Of a stretch of 64,000 nt of DNA, positions 34,849 through 45,818 are shown one piece after another. Under the pieces are notes generated by a model. It did not search any database and had not been told where the DNA came from. It was given only the letters and a program-made list of their open reading frames with translations. Location of the stretch: contig ML976996.1 in the NCBI GenBank assembly GCA_010015675.1, positions 486,273 through 550,272 on the forward strand. Direction: 5' to 3'. The translations under genes and the position numbers were made by a program. Source of the DNA: Byssothecium circinans. Taxonomy: Eukaryota > Ascomycota > Dothideomycetes > Pleosporales > Massarinaceae. How positions within the stretch are numbered: the stretch's first letter is position 1; the number at the start of each line of letters is the position of its first letter.

Positions 34849-36262
34849 GATGGAGTAGGTATTACGCTATCTCTTGGTTGGGTATCAAATAGAAAATGAG
34901 TACGGAGAAGGATTATAAAGGATGTCGTTCAACGACAGTGCTCTACCAAAGAGTAAAAAAGCTAAAACGCTGTTCTACAGCTAATTCGAAGGAAAGGAAC
35001 GAAGTCGAAGGAGCGACGGAAACGAGTATTCGGAAAGAGAAAGAGAAATGCGACAAAGCCAACCCACCAGGTCTATCTTATGTCCATACACGTACGTACC
35101 TAATCCTCCGTAGGACCCGTCCAGCCCTCAACTAGGACCTCAAGAGAATGGTTCACCCACCAATAGTGGGCCCCGAAACTCGTCCTAAGGCTCGGTGTGG
35201 CTGTGGCATGGTTGCCATATCGTACGTTGCGTACCTACCTGTCGGTGTTGTCGGACTATGGTCGCCAAGAAGTGTCACCATGGGCAAAGTAAGGATAAGG
35301 GATGTACAATGCTGGCGGTGCCTTGGTGCCAGGCTGCTTCAGGCTGTGATAGCGTAAGCGCTCGTTACAGAGATGCCAAGAAACGTGGGTCTTGGTAGCC
35401 GAAGTCACTGCCGCTTCTGCGTGATCGACGTTTGGAAACCATATCTGCCTGAACAAAGATAGAGAAACCACGCGGCTTCGAAGTTTGCTGTACGACATGG
35501 CGATTGGTGATGCGCGGAATATGCCCGCGTTGCGGAAGTCGGCACCTGGGTGGACTGCGCATGCGCCAGCGCGTCATCAGGAAGATGGATTGCCCGATAC
35601 CGGAATGGTCTTTCGAGACTAGAGGATAACTGAAAGGCGAAAGGGGGGTGAAAAAAGGGGATTGAGCACAAAGGAGACAGCCCGTGGGATGAAAGAGTGT
35701 GCCTGAGGCCTCGAGGGTACATAAAAGGCAAGACCTGAACAGAATGACAGGCCAAGGGAACTAACTGAAAATGTCTTACCTGTAGAGTACGATGGAACGC
35801 ACGTAATGGTGATGCTTCATCGACAGGGCACCTGGTTGAGCGCTCTGAAACGAGGAATAGATTATGTCGACGACAGCAATGCTCGGCAGTCTGTTCGAAC
35901 ACGTTTTGAGAGCATCGGGCCGAAGGTACCTGGCCTTCGATGCCGTGGAATATAGAAATAATGTGCTTCCACGCTGTTTCTAATGAGGCATAGGTCTGAA
36001 ATACACTCACGTCATCATTATAGGCTGTCCTGCATGAGTTCCTGTACATGTTGCGACGGGAGGATGACTTACCACGCATTCATCAAAAGCCAACCCATCT
36101 TGTTTCAAGACGAGCTGGGAGGCTGAAATTCGGGTCCTAATGCCTAGGCTCGTGCTGGAGTCATGCCTTCGTCCCAAGCTTGAGTCTCTCATATCATATT
36201 CCTGAGGCGATAGACGACTGCTCTGCCCCGTTATTAGTTTTCGCCTTCTCCCGTAAGATGCC
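34849..36262. other. 1.4-kb intergenic region with an unsupported long frame
   Basis: Contains a 224-codon open frame (36079-35405, -) with biased, unstructured composition (Ser/His/Arg/Cys-rich) and no recognisable motif. It is not called as a gene. Otherwise the promoter of the cupredoxin gene and the 3' flank of Y14. Confidence 0.45.
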
Positions 36263-36787
36263 TCATTCCTCCAAATCGTCTCCGTCCCTTCCGGGGCTCC
36301 TGCTCCTGCTCCGGTTCCTGGCACGACCGCCGCCCCTCCTGTCATTGTCGCGACCTCCCCCTCCACGTCCCTTGCCTGGCGGCGGCCTTACGAACGCAAA
36401 GTCGACGGTGATTTTCTGCTCGAGGAGCTCAGTCCCATTGGCGCCCTGAATGGCCGCATTGGCTTCCTCCAGAGTCGTGAATTCGACGAGAGCGTAGCCC
36501 TATCACTGTCAACTTCGGCTCCTGCCTTTCTCGGATTGAACTGATCGCACCTTGACGTAACCCGTCCGCCTGTCCAGGTTCATGTGCAGATTCTTGATGG
36601 TGCCGAAATCGCCAAACACATCCTGCAGATCCTCCTCGGTCGCTTCTTCGTGTACGTTGGTGACGATGATGATCCAGCCTTCGATGGAGCGGACGGCCGT
36701 TGCGCCGCTCTGGGTGCGCGCCTCGCTGGCCTTGGGGTCACCTTGCGGGCGCTCGGGCTGGTCAATGTCCATTTCGGTGTCGGCCAT
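36263..36787 (-). CDS. exon-junction-complex RNA-binding protein Y14/RBM8A
   Basis: Exons 36787-36551 and 36499-36263, 51-nt intron; 157 aa. One RRM (~residues 38-118) with RNP2-like WIIIVTNV, the helix [22 protein letters not shown]1 region RTGYVK|GYALVEF split by the intron, and [11 protein letters not shown]. The C-terminus is Arg/Gly then RS-rich ([12 protein letters not shown]). Short acidic N-terminus (MADTEMDID). These features are those of Y14, the partner of Mago in the exon junction complex that marks spliced mRNA for NMD and export. Acts in the nucleus and on cytoplasmic mRNA. Confidence 0.94.
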
Positions 36788-37539
36788 GATTGTGCGTGTG
36801 AATTGATAGAGGTCGTGGGTGAGAATGCGGTGAGAGACGTACTGGTCGCGTCTGCATCGCGAAGTTGTCCTGGCTTGAGATCGAAGGCGCGCTAGGGTGG
36901 ATTGTGACTAGCGCGGGCCGCCAACATTTGGATACTCAACACCAAAAGACACCGTCGGCTTCATCTCTCACTGACAATTCCAGCATTGAACCCTCTTGCT
37001 CGCTACGACATCATTTTGACATCATTTTTTTCTTGTCTTAACGATTCCGTATTACTGGAATCAGACCTCGACGCCTGTGCCTCGCTTTGGAGAACATTCA
37101 GCAGCCGGCCCTTGCGGCTTGAGACCAGCATCAGATATGCTCTCCTTCCGTCTAATTTGGAAAAGTATCACATGTATGCATTATCACCACTTGATAAGCT
37201 TCGATAACGCCTTTTCGCCGACAGCCGCAAAGCTTACCTCGTAAGCCCCGCTGATGTCACTCTCAACCAACAAATTTGACTGGACAATGTCCCTTTAGTC
37301 GCTTTCGTCATTTCGCGCTCATCCATAATCATGTCTCCATAAACAAACTAGAATCCTTCAATCCTACGGCAATCATCATGTTTCTCAACTTCCTCGACAA
37401 TTGGGTACAATATCAAGACCCGTCGTTGCCTCACTTCTCCGGTCTAGCTTACCTCTATTTTGCTTGTATATTATCAAGCTTTTTAATCGCGTCGGATAGC
37501 TTGGGAACCGTCAAGAAGAAGGGTGTTCGGTTTGCGGAG
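36788..37539. other. divergent promoter region
   Basis: Between Y14 (-) and the 6PGDH-family gene (+). An in-frame extension of the latter back to ATG 37378 would encode a hydrophobic stretch (SGLAYLYFACILSSFLIA); see the gene entry. Confidence 0.45.
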
Positions 37540-39268
37540 ATGCCGGAATTCACGACGGTAAGTTTTTCAGCGCTGGGCAAAGCTTCAGATGTTGGGATTA
37601 ACCAAGACAGATTGCAATGATGGGGTGTGGGAGTATGGGCGGCGGTATGGCTCTCTTATTCGCAGAGAATGGCATCCATGTGTCACTGTCGGATCCTGTG
37701 GAAGAAGCTATGGATGCGATCATCGACAAGGCTGAGAAAGCTGGTTATCATGGCAAGACGAAGAAGTTCAAAGGTGTGTTCATTCCTCTCTACAACTGAA
37801 GAGCTCCATCCGATAGCACTATCAGACTACAAAGCCCTCTGCAGCTCACTCTCCGAGCCCCGACTCATCGTCTTCTCTCTTCCTCACGGAAACGTCGGTG
37901 ACAAAGTACTCGAAGGCCTCATGCCTCACCTCTCTCGCAACGATGTCATCCTCGACTGCGGCAACGAACACTTTGACAACACCGAACGCCGACAGCAGAA
38001 GTGCAAAGACACCGGTATCCGCTATATCGGATGTGGCGTTAGTGGAGGATACCAGGCAGCTCGAGCAGGGCCCTCGATGTGCCCTGGCGGAGAAAAGTCC
38101 GCGCTTGAAGACGTCCTCCCTCTGCTGCAGAAAGTCGCAGCGAAAGATAAGGACGGGAAGCCGTGTGTAGGCATCCTTGGCAAAGGGGGCAGCGGACACT
38201 ACGTCAAGATGATCCATAACGGCATCGAACATGGCATGATGAGTGCAATCAGCGAATCTTGGGGCCTCATGCGGAAGCTGGGTCTGCGCTATCAAGAGAT
38301 TGGTGATGTTTTCGCGAAGTGGAATGAGTCGGGAGAGCTGGTACACCCCATCACATCTAGACCTCATGAAATGCCGCGACTAACACATCCCACAGAAAGG
38401 CACGTTCCTTATTTCCATCGGTGCTGACTTATCCAATAAGCGCGAACCATCTAGCTCCAATGGCAAAGCCGATAGCGACTCCAACCATCCCCTCGTAATC
38501 AGCGAAGTTCTCGACAAAGTTGTCCAAGACATCACCGGCGAAGAAGGCACTGGCATCTGGTCCAATACCGAAGCAATTGAACACCACATCCCCGCATTCA
38601 CGCTCAACATCTCGCACGCATTCCGTCTTGCCTCTGCATACCGCGGTGATCGCGAAGAAGCAAACAAGGTTCTTGATGGCGGTTTTCCTCCACAAACATT
38701 GAATGTCCCTGACAAGAATGCCTTCATCGAGGATCTAAGGAAAGCTACCTACGCTGCCTGCCTAGCGAGCTACACCCAAGGCCTCAACGTCATCGCCGCG
38801 GCAGACAAAGCGCATGGGTGGAGAATAGATTACTCGCAAGTCTGGCAGATATGGCGCGCAGGCTGCATCATACAAGCAGATTACGTCTCCGACGCCATCC
38901 TCGCACCAATCCTCAAGTCTCCCAACGCGGATCCATCAAACATGAACCTCAACCATAACCCCCGAGCCACGAAAGATATCAACAACTGCTATCCGTCGCT
39001 TCGAAAAATCGTGGCCAAGGCAATTGAAACCGATCAAGTGGTACCAGCGTTGAGCGCGAGCTTGGAATACTTCAAAGTCGTGTCGGGGACCGATCTGCCT
39101 ACTTCTTTCTATGAGGCTGAGCTCGACTACTTTGGAAGCCATATGTTTGACAAGAAGGGCGAAACAGATAAGGAAGTGAAGAAGCCGATGGAGGGGAAAC
39201 ATCATTTTGAGTGGAAGCCTGCAAAGAGCCAGAAGGAGATTTATGGGAAAGTGGGCGAGAAGTTGTGA
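37540..39268 (+). CDS. 6-phosphogluconate dehydrogenase family protein (divergent)
   Basis: Exons 37540-37557, 37611-37773, 37826-38340, 38396-39268; introns 52-55 nt; 522 aa. N-terminal Rossmann domain with IAMMGCGSMGGGMALLFAENG, then LDCGNEHF, the substrate loop GCGVSGGYQAARAGPSMCPGG and the catalytic Lys/His segment GSGHYVKMIHNGIEHGMM, followed by the all-helical 6PGDH domain. It would oxidise and decarboxylate 6-phosphogluconate to ribulose 5-phosphate with NADP in the cytosol. It differs from canonical Gnd1: longer, with a Ser/Asp insert (REPSSSNGKADSDSN) and changed spacing, resembling the second 6PGDH-like paralogue of Pezizomycotina. The start is uncertain: 37540 gives a soluble enzyme; 37378 in frame gives 54 more residues with a hydrophobic helix. 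Confidence 0.9.
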
Positions 39269-40572
39269 ACAGATGGAAGTAGGTTCCCATACTCAAACAA
39301 CGACGAATAACCATGAGTGAACAAACGCTTAGTGAGTGCACTCCGTTATTTCTCTTTGCGCTCACTGATACATGGGCCAAAAGTCCTGAATTGAGAATCG
39401 AAAGAATTAATTTCAGACCTTCCTCTATTGCGCAATATCATCAGTAAGAAACCTCGTGTCCTCGTACCCTAGGCCCATAAACCAAGCCCTAAGAGGAGAT
39501 CTCCGAGCGATTTCCCCTTCACGATCGGTCAACTTCGAAGGATTCAACCGTTCCAGGAACATCATCGGTGCAGAAATTACAGCCTCAATTTTGCCCCAAG
39601 TACTCGGTCATTCAGATTAGACTGCAAGACATCTTACCTATGCAAGCGCAAGTAATCGGTCAACCACATGCATGCCGCTGTCTGATAAGTCACGTGACAT
39701 TCCATTCACAACCTCGCCCACCCTTCAATCCCCTACCAACAATACCTTCAAGCGACACACGCCATCTTAATTAAATCCAACAAGCCCGGCCCGATCTATG
39801 CAGCCAAACACGAGGGTCTCGCCACCAAACATCCCCCGCACAGCGCACATGCCGCACCAAGACGATTCCACCATCCAGCCCATATATCGCGAACCTTCTT
39901 ATCTCCCCGTCTTGGCAACTCTACCGACGGTACCAAGGTGGTACGTACTGTACTGCGTCCTGTCAACTCCGACGGGACAAACAGAGTTACCAGCAGCGAT
40001 TATACAAGGGTCAGCAGCCAATAGGGTAACTAAAGTATTAGGATCTAGCAACGATTCGTCTTAAACTTAAAGACTTTTCTTAATATTGATATACATTTTC
40101 AATCTTTAGCTAATAAAAACAGCAGGTTGAAGGATTTACTACCGCAGTGCGCCAATCAAAAGAGGCCATGTAAAGTATCACTTACTATCCTACCTGGCAG
40201 CCCTGATTCTCCCGTCGGAGTGGACGAGACGCAGTACATATTCGCGACGGCTTCCCGCCTTCCTGATGGGGGTTCGAGGATGCACCGAAAGCTTCGAAAC
40301 CTTTGGGATGTGCCCGATGATGCAAGATGCGCCCAGGCTTGCGTGGATGGGGGGACCCCTGCAGTGTCCTCATTCTCCAATGTTATCGCAACATTTGGGT
40401 CACGCAATGGACTATAGGGATTGGGAAGGGTCTATAAAAGTAGCGGTGGAATGACCTCACTTCGTTGCGTTGTATAGGTACGTACGTACAGTACCTTGAT
40501 TCTTATACCTGCTTTCTTAGCTTGGTGTCTGTGTTGATTCGAAAGACATACTCACGGAGGAAGTGAGACGCC
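39269..40572. other. 1.3-kb intergenic region carrying an inverted-repeat element
   Basis: No gene seen. Holds the element at 39951-40236 (separate entry), ~340 bp upstream of the permease ATG. GTACGTACGTACAGTACC near 40480-40496 is a short alternating run. Confidence 0.55.
39951..40236. mobile_element. MITE-like element, copy 1 (TA-flanked terminal inverted repeats)
   Basis: Bounded by TA on both sides. Left end reads TA-CTGCGTCCTGTCAACTCC..., right end in reverse complement TA-CTGCGTCTCGTCCACTCC...; the inverted repeats run ~43 bp, ending GTTACCAG/GCTGCCAG, with about seven mismatches. ~282 bp between the TA pair, no coding capacity, AT-rich interior. The same termini occur in copy 2 at 45848-46187. 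TA target duplication and non-coding interior indicate a non-autonomous Tc1/mariner-type element. Arms are more diverged than in copy 2, so probably older. Confidence 0.8.
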
Positions 40573-42538
40573 ATGACGGCGCAGGTCAAAAAATGGTTCA
40601 ATTCCAACCGGTCGAATGACTCTGTGGATGCGGATGTGGTGAAGGAGAGAAACGCGCAGATTGGGGAGCAGGTGATTGTTGATGGCGTGGAGATCTATCA
40701 GGATGCGAATGGGGCTCCGGTCGAGCAGATTAGTCCTTTGGGGTACCATGTGGGATGGTTTGGCATCTTGTTCTTGAATGTTAGTCAGATGATAGGGACG
40801 GGAGTGTTTAGTACACGTGAGTAATCGCCTGTTGAGGGAGGATTGGGAACGATGATGGATGATGTGCTGATGAAGTGTAGCTGGGAGTATTTTGAAGGCG
40901 TTGGATTCGGTGGGGTTGAGTTTGTTGTATTGGGTCTTTGGCGCTATTATTGCCGCCGGTAAGTCAGCATGTTCGACTGAATTGACATTGGAGAGGAGAC
41001 TTACATAGATACAGCGACCCTCGTCATCTACCTCGAATACGCCTCTCTCTTCCCCAACCGCTCAGGCGGCCAAGTGCCCTACCTCGAACAAGCCTACCCA
41101 CGCCCCGCATTCCTCTTCCCCACTGCCTTCGCCTTCTTCACCGTCGCCTTTTCCTTCTCATCCTCCAACGCCGTTGTCTTAGCCCGCTACGTCTACCGCG
41201 CCGCTGGCCACAAAGCTACGGAATGGGAGAACAAGGGGCTCGCCATCGCATCTTACACGTTCATTGCGCTCTTGTGCTTGTTCTCGACGCGCTGGTCTAT
41301 GAGGCTGATGAACTTGATATCAGCGGTTAAGTTGATCATCCTGCTGTTTATCGTGATTACAGGATTTGCCGTTCTGGGGGGTGGGACGAAGGTGCAGGAC
41401 CCGAGGCAGAATTTCAGGAATAGCTTTGACGGCATTACGCAGAATGGGAATGGGATTGTGAATGCGCTTGTGAGCGTTAATTTTGCGTACGCGGGGTACA
41501 CTAATGCTTTTAATGTCGTTGCTGAGATACATGTAAGTCTCCCTCCTCCTTTCCCTCCATCATGAAGATACATGGAGAACTGAACTGACTCTTGAACAGA
41601 ACCCCCTACGCACACTCAAGCGCGTAGCCCCCCTCTCCCTACTCATTGTCTCGATCCTCTACATCCTCGCAAACGTCGCCTACTTCGCCGCCGTCCCCGC
41701 CGCAGAAATCCGATCGTCAGGCGAACTCGCCGCAGCCCTCTTCTTCGAAGCCGTCTTCGGCGGCAAAGCGGCCAAAGGCCTCCCCGCACTCATCGCCGTC
41801 AGTGCAGCGGGGAACATAATGGCCGTCATCATCGGCTCCACGCGCATGGTCCGCGAAGTCGGGCGACAAGGCCTAATCCCCTGGCCACAGGTCTGGGCCT
41901 CCACACGCCCCTTCGGCACCCCCTTCGCGCCCACACTGCTAAAATGGGCCTTAACCGTCATTGTCATCCTCGCGCTACCCTTTGGCGACGCCTTCAACTT
42001 CGTCGTCGAGCTGAGGAGTTACCCCGACTCCGTCTTCCTCTTCCTAATGGTAGTTGGGATATACAGCCTCCGCTACCGCCGCAAGAAAGCAGGCCTCCCC
42101 CCCGCAACTTTTCAAGCCTGGCACTCGGCCCTCATCATCTCCGCGTTAATCTGTCTCTTCATCATCATCATGCCGTGGGTCCCGCCAGACTCCAACGACT
42201 CGTCTATCTGGTACGCGTTGTATTGTGCCGTAGGCATTGCGCTTATGGTCGCTATGGTGCTGTATTATTACCTTTGGATTAAAGTTCTGCCGGCGATTAA
42301 GGGACAGACGATAAGGGCTGAGACGCTGGTTTCGAGTCAGGATGGCTCGGTTACGCATCAGTTGAGGAGGATTCCGAATGCGGAGGTTGAGGAGTGGGAT
42401 CGTACGCATGATAGTGCGGGGAATGTGCTCAGTACGGTTGCGGGGACAGGGGCGGCGGTGGGAGGGAATGATGGGCTGGTGCATAGGGTTAAGGTTAAGG
42501 AGGGGGTGCAGAGTGTGTTGGTGGATCAGAAGGTTTAG
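40573..42538 (+). CDS. amino-acid permease, methionine permease (MUP1/MUP3)-like
   Basis: Exons 40573-40816, 40881-40958, 41015-41532, 41600-42538; introns 56-67 nt; 592 aa. APC-superfamily transporter with ~12 TM helices; helix 1 has the unwound motif NVSQMIGTGVFSTPGSIL, helix 3 VPYLEQAYPRPAFLFPTAFAF and helix 6 FAYAGYTNAFNVVAEIHNPLRTLK. These match fungal high-affinity methionine/cysteine permeases. Plasma membrane, proton-coupled uptake by family. The cytoplasmic tails are long and Lys/Ser-containing (N-tail ~55 residues with VKERNAQIGEQV), typical of ubiquitin-regulated permeases. A MITE lies in its upstream region. Confidence 0.92.
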
Positions 42539-42887
42539 GGAGGTGGTTTGGTGGTGTGTTGGGAGTAGGCGGGGGGAGTACAATGTGGTGCATGGGTGGC
42601 TGGAGGGTGTTCTGTGTTGTTCCAATTCTTGTTGGTTCAAACTAGATGAGGTGATGAGAATGTGTTCAGGTAACTGAAGGTTTATTAACCCCTGAGAGTT
42701 CTGGAATTGATTGTTAGTCACCAAATTTATTCCAACGATGAAATTGTACGTGTAGTTAGGCGTGACGTCACCATGTCGCGACTGCCTCAGCTCCTGCCTA
42801 TCTTCCCATGATGAACATCCAGCTCCTCTCCAAACAACACAACAACCATCACATTTGCTACAAGACTCCCGGGTAAAATCTACGACA
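42539..42887. other. short intergenic region, no gene seen
   Basis: 349 bp between two + genes; the open frame running into the next gene from 42762 is not supported because the downstream ATG at 42888 starts the basic nuclear-type N-terminus. Confidence 0.45.
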
Positions 42888-43697
42888 ATGGTCTCCACAC
42901 GCAGCAAAACGCAAACGCAAACGCAGACCCATCTCGACGACTTCACTCCCAAAGACAGTACCTTAAACAAAGCACCCGCATCCGATAAGCCAACCGCAAA
43001 ACGCAAAGCCACAGCACAGACAGAAGCAGCAGCATCCAAGAAGCGCAAACCCTCATCCCCTACATCTCGAAAGCGCCCTGCCAAACAAGCAAAGACGTCC
43101 AAACCGGCTGCAAACAAAGACGTCATCGTCATCAACCGCGCTCCAGTCCTACATCTCTGGTCAGCATGCGTAACACACTTCCTCTACCCTTCCCTCCCCT
43201 GGTCAACCTGCCTCTCCGCCGGCTCCGCAATAAGCACAATCTGCGCCATCTCCAAGGGCCGATCCATCGGCACGGTCTCGGAAAAAGACGAGTCGGAAGC
43301 TGCAGAGTCTAGACGCCGGAAGGAGAAGCGCAAGCAGAAAGATTTAGATGAGGTGGAGGTTATGGATTTCCGACTTAAGTTGAAGGATGGGCTGACGTTG
43401 GTCGGGAGTGAGGCGAGGGGGAAGCCGGGGAGTGAGGATGCGTTGAGGAAGAAGTTCGATGGGGGGAGTGGTGGTGGTGAGGGGGGAGCGTATGAAAAGG
43501 TGAAGAAGTGCTTTGAGGATGTGTTGGGGGAGTGGGAGGGCGAGGAGGAGGAGTTGAGTCGGCGGGGGTTTGGGTTCTATGAGGAGTTTAGGCCGGAGGT
43601 TGGGAAGGGGCAGAAGGGGTGGGGGAGGAAGGGGGAGTTGAGCTTGGAGAAGGTGAGGGAGGTCGTTGGGAGGGGGTTAGTTTGGCGATTTGTTTGA
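42888..43697 (+). CDS. basic, probably nuclear protein of unknown function
   Basis: Single exon, 269 aa. N-terminal ~75 residues are disordered and Lys/Ser/Thr-rich with several basic clusters (KPTAKRKATAQ, SKKRKPSSP, SRKRPAKQAK) that look like nuclear localisation signals. Residues ~80-130 hold a compact hydrophobic domain (INRAPVLHLWSACVTHFLYP ... SAISTICAISKGRSIGTVS) resembling a helical 'PVLxLWA...AKGRxLG' module seen in small proteins of fungi and bacteria. The C-terminal half is charged and Gly/Glu/Lys-rich. No enzymatic motif. Start at 42888 (MVSTRSKTQTQ). Confidence 0.72.
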   Translation: MVSTRSKTQTQTQTHLDDFTPKDSTLNKAPASDKPTAKRKATAQTEAAASKKRKPSSPTSRKRPAKQAKTSKPAANKDVIVINRAPVLHLWSACVTHFLYPSLPWSTCLSAGSAISTICAISKGRSIGTVSEKDESEAAESRRRKEKRKQKDLDEVEVMDFRLKLKDGLTLVGSEARGKPGSEDALRKKFDGGSGGGEGGAYEKVKKCFEDVLGEWEGEEEELSRRGFGFYEEFRPEVGKGQKGWGRKGELSLEKVREVVGRGLVWRFV

Positions 43698-44282
43698 GCT
43701 CGGCTGTGGTGATGGCAATGCGAGCGATTTGCGAGCTCATGAGGGAACGTGGGACGTAGATTTTCAATGTATTACCTGGTGGCCTTCTGGATGGGTTTCG
43801 ATGTCACTGAAGAGGGATAGGGAATACCCAGACTCAAGCATGGATCGGAGTTTGTACCCACGAGCTCGCTCACAACCGACAACGGCCCGACTCAGAGAAA
43901 TTATCTAATGTTGAAGGAGAGTATAATTACATAGCTTCTAAGCTACGTTATATGAATTACTATTGTTCTCCGCCTATCGTACTATTGCTACATAGTTTAG
44001 TACGTAACATATGTTTTTAGTGTCTAGTTTTTTAACATTGGATATTTCTCCGTCGTTGGCCGTGAGCTCGCTGAGTTACCTCGCGAGTTAACTCACCAAC
44101 GTCGATCCATGGACTCTCGTGCCGTGATGGCTGATGCGGATGGCATGCACGGCAAATGTATACTCGCGCCCCGCACTCCCTCCCACCCTCGATGACGGTT
44201 ACATGAAGCCCCGAGGTTACACTTCGGATTCCCGCTGTACGACAACTCGCGTAACCCCAGCTCCAACCACCACATTTCCGCG
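43698..44282. other. intergenic, no gene seen
   Basis: AT-rich around 43910-44050; promoter of the DUF1593 gene at the right end. No repeat recognised. Confidence 0.45.
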
Positions 44283-45818
44283 ATGAAACGCTTCTGGCCC
44301 TCTCTTCTCACCTTCTTTTCATTTCAATTGGCCGTAACAGCACCCGCAATGGCGGCCGACAAGCTCCAAACCTTCACCACCAAACCCCGCGTCTTCATTC
44401 TCTCCGACATCTCCAACGAGCCCGACGACGCCGAATCGCTCTGCCGCTACCTCCTCTACGCCAACCAATTCACCACCGAAGGCCTCGTCGCCACCACCTC
44501 GACATGGCTGAGGAACGAAATTCATCCACAGGACATGCACAAGATCATCGATGCGTACGCGGATGCCGTCGATAACCTGAACGCACACGCCCATCCCAAT
44601 CATACCTACCCTTCGGCCGACTCGATGCGCAGCCTGATCAAAAAGGGCGCCGAAACATACGGCATGAGCGCTGTAGGCACCGATATCCCGCTCAGCGAGG
44701 GCGCGCAGTTGCTGTACGAGCGAATTATTGCGCCGAGTGCACAACCGCTCTGGGTGCTGTGTTGGGGCGGGGCGAACACGCTTGCGCAGACCTTGTTCAT
44801 GATTGACGACAAGTTCGAGCCCGAGGATGCGCAGAGACTCATGTCAAGACTCCGAGTGTACACTATTTCCGACCAGGACGACACCGGCGCATGGATACGA
44901 CAGAACTTCCCCGATGTGTTCTACATCGCTTCCGTGCACGGCTGGAACCAGTACGGTCTGGCAGCATGGACCGGCATCTCCGGTGAACGCTACTACGGCT
45001 TCGACCAAGGCGGACCAGACTTCAGCAAGGTGGAAAAGCAATGGATCAAGGAAAACATTCAGATTGGCCCCCTCGGGAAGGCATACCCCGACTATCAGTT
45101 CATCCCCGAAGGCGACACGCCGACGTTCCTCTACCTCATCCAAAACGGCCTCAACGCGCCCGAGTTCCCCGACTTCGGCTCCTGGGGCGGCCGCTACGCC
45201 CGCACAGACATCAGCTCCGCGGGCGTGAACAGCAACCACTACTCAGATGCGGCCGACCGCGTCATCGGCAAAGACAACAGGACCCACACGTCCAACCACG
45301 CGACTGTCTGGCGCTGGCGCGACGCCTTCCAAAACGACTTCGCAGCGCGCATACAATGGACCCTCAACCCGGATTTCGCAAAGGCAAACCACCATCCCGT
45401 CGTCGCGGTGAACGACGATTGGGGCCTGCACCCGCTCCGCTTGGAAGCCGAAGCCGGCGAAACCATCACGCTCGACGCGTCCAAGACGTACGACCCCGAC
45501 CCGGAAGACAAGCTCACGTTCAAGTGGTGGCATTACCGCGAACCGTCGGCTACGCAATGGAATGTCAATTCCGAGGTTTCGCTTCTTGGGCTCAAGGCGC
45601 TGGACGGGGAGGGCAGGAAGATGCAGGCTACGCTGCCGCCGCCCGAGAAGAGCGCTGTGGACCGTACGACTAAGGAGCCGGTGGCCAAGGGCCAGTTGCT
45701 GCATCTCATCCTCGAGGTTACGGATAGTGGGACCCCGGCTTTGACGACGTATCGGCGGGTGCTAATTCAGGTTACGAATAAGGATTTGAGGGGTGGCGGG
45801 GGGGAAGGGAGCGGATAG
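44283..45818 (+). CDS. secreted DUF1593 protein (nucleoside-hydrolase-like fold plus Ig-like C-terminal domain)
   Basis: Single exon, 511 aa. Signal peptide MKRFWPSLLTFFSFQLAVTAPAMA. N-terminal ~330 residues: KPRVFILSDISNEPDDAESL, an Asp-rich loop resembling the metal loop of nucleoside hydrolases, then PLWVLCWGGANTLAQTL, YTISDQDDTGAWIRQNFP and the Trp-rich FGSWGGRYARTD. C-terminal ~110 residues form an Ig-like domain (HHPVVAVNDDWGLHPLRLEA; ASKTYDPDPEDKLTFKWWHY). This is the DUF1593 architecture, often annotated as cellulose-binding protein, though the substrate is unproven. Likely secreted and active on plant or microbial polysaccharide. Its stop lies 30 bp from MITE copy 2. Confidence 0.9.
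   Translation: MKRFWPSLLTFFSFQLAVTAPAMAADKLQTFTTKPRVFILSDISNEPDDAESLCRYLLYANQFTTEGLVATTSTWLRNEIHPQDMHKIIDAYADAVDNLNAHAHPNHTYPSADSMRSLIKKGAETYGMSAVGTDIPLSEGAQLLYERIIAPSAQPLWVLCWGGANTLAQTLFMIDDKFEPEDAQRLMSRLRVYTISDQDDTGAWIRQNFPDVFYIASVHGWNQYGLAAWTGISGERYYGFDQGGPDFSKVEKQWIKENIQIGPLGKAYPDYQFIPEGDTPTFLYLIQNGLNAPEFPDFGSWGGRYARTDISSAGVNSNHYSDAADRVIGKDNRTHTSNHATVWRWRDAFQNDFAARIQWTLNPDFAKANHHPVVAVNDDWGLHPLRLEAEAGETITLDASKTYDPDPEDKLTFKWWHYREPSATQWNVNSEVSLLGLKALDGEGRKMQATLPPPEKSAVDRTTKEPVAKGQLLHLILEVTDSGTPALTTYRRVLIQVTNKDLRGGGGEGSG

Noticed and set aside
35405..36079. 224-codon open frame on the minus strand
   Set aside because: No motif or domain, Ser/His/Cys-rich composition typical of random reading, and no flanking splice or promoter support.
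40600..40625. GGTTCAATTCC-like tRNA T-loop motif
   Set aside because: Lies inside exon 1 of the permease, with no matching acceptor or anticodon arms around it.
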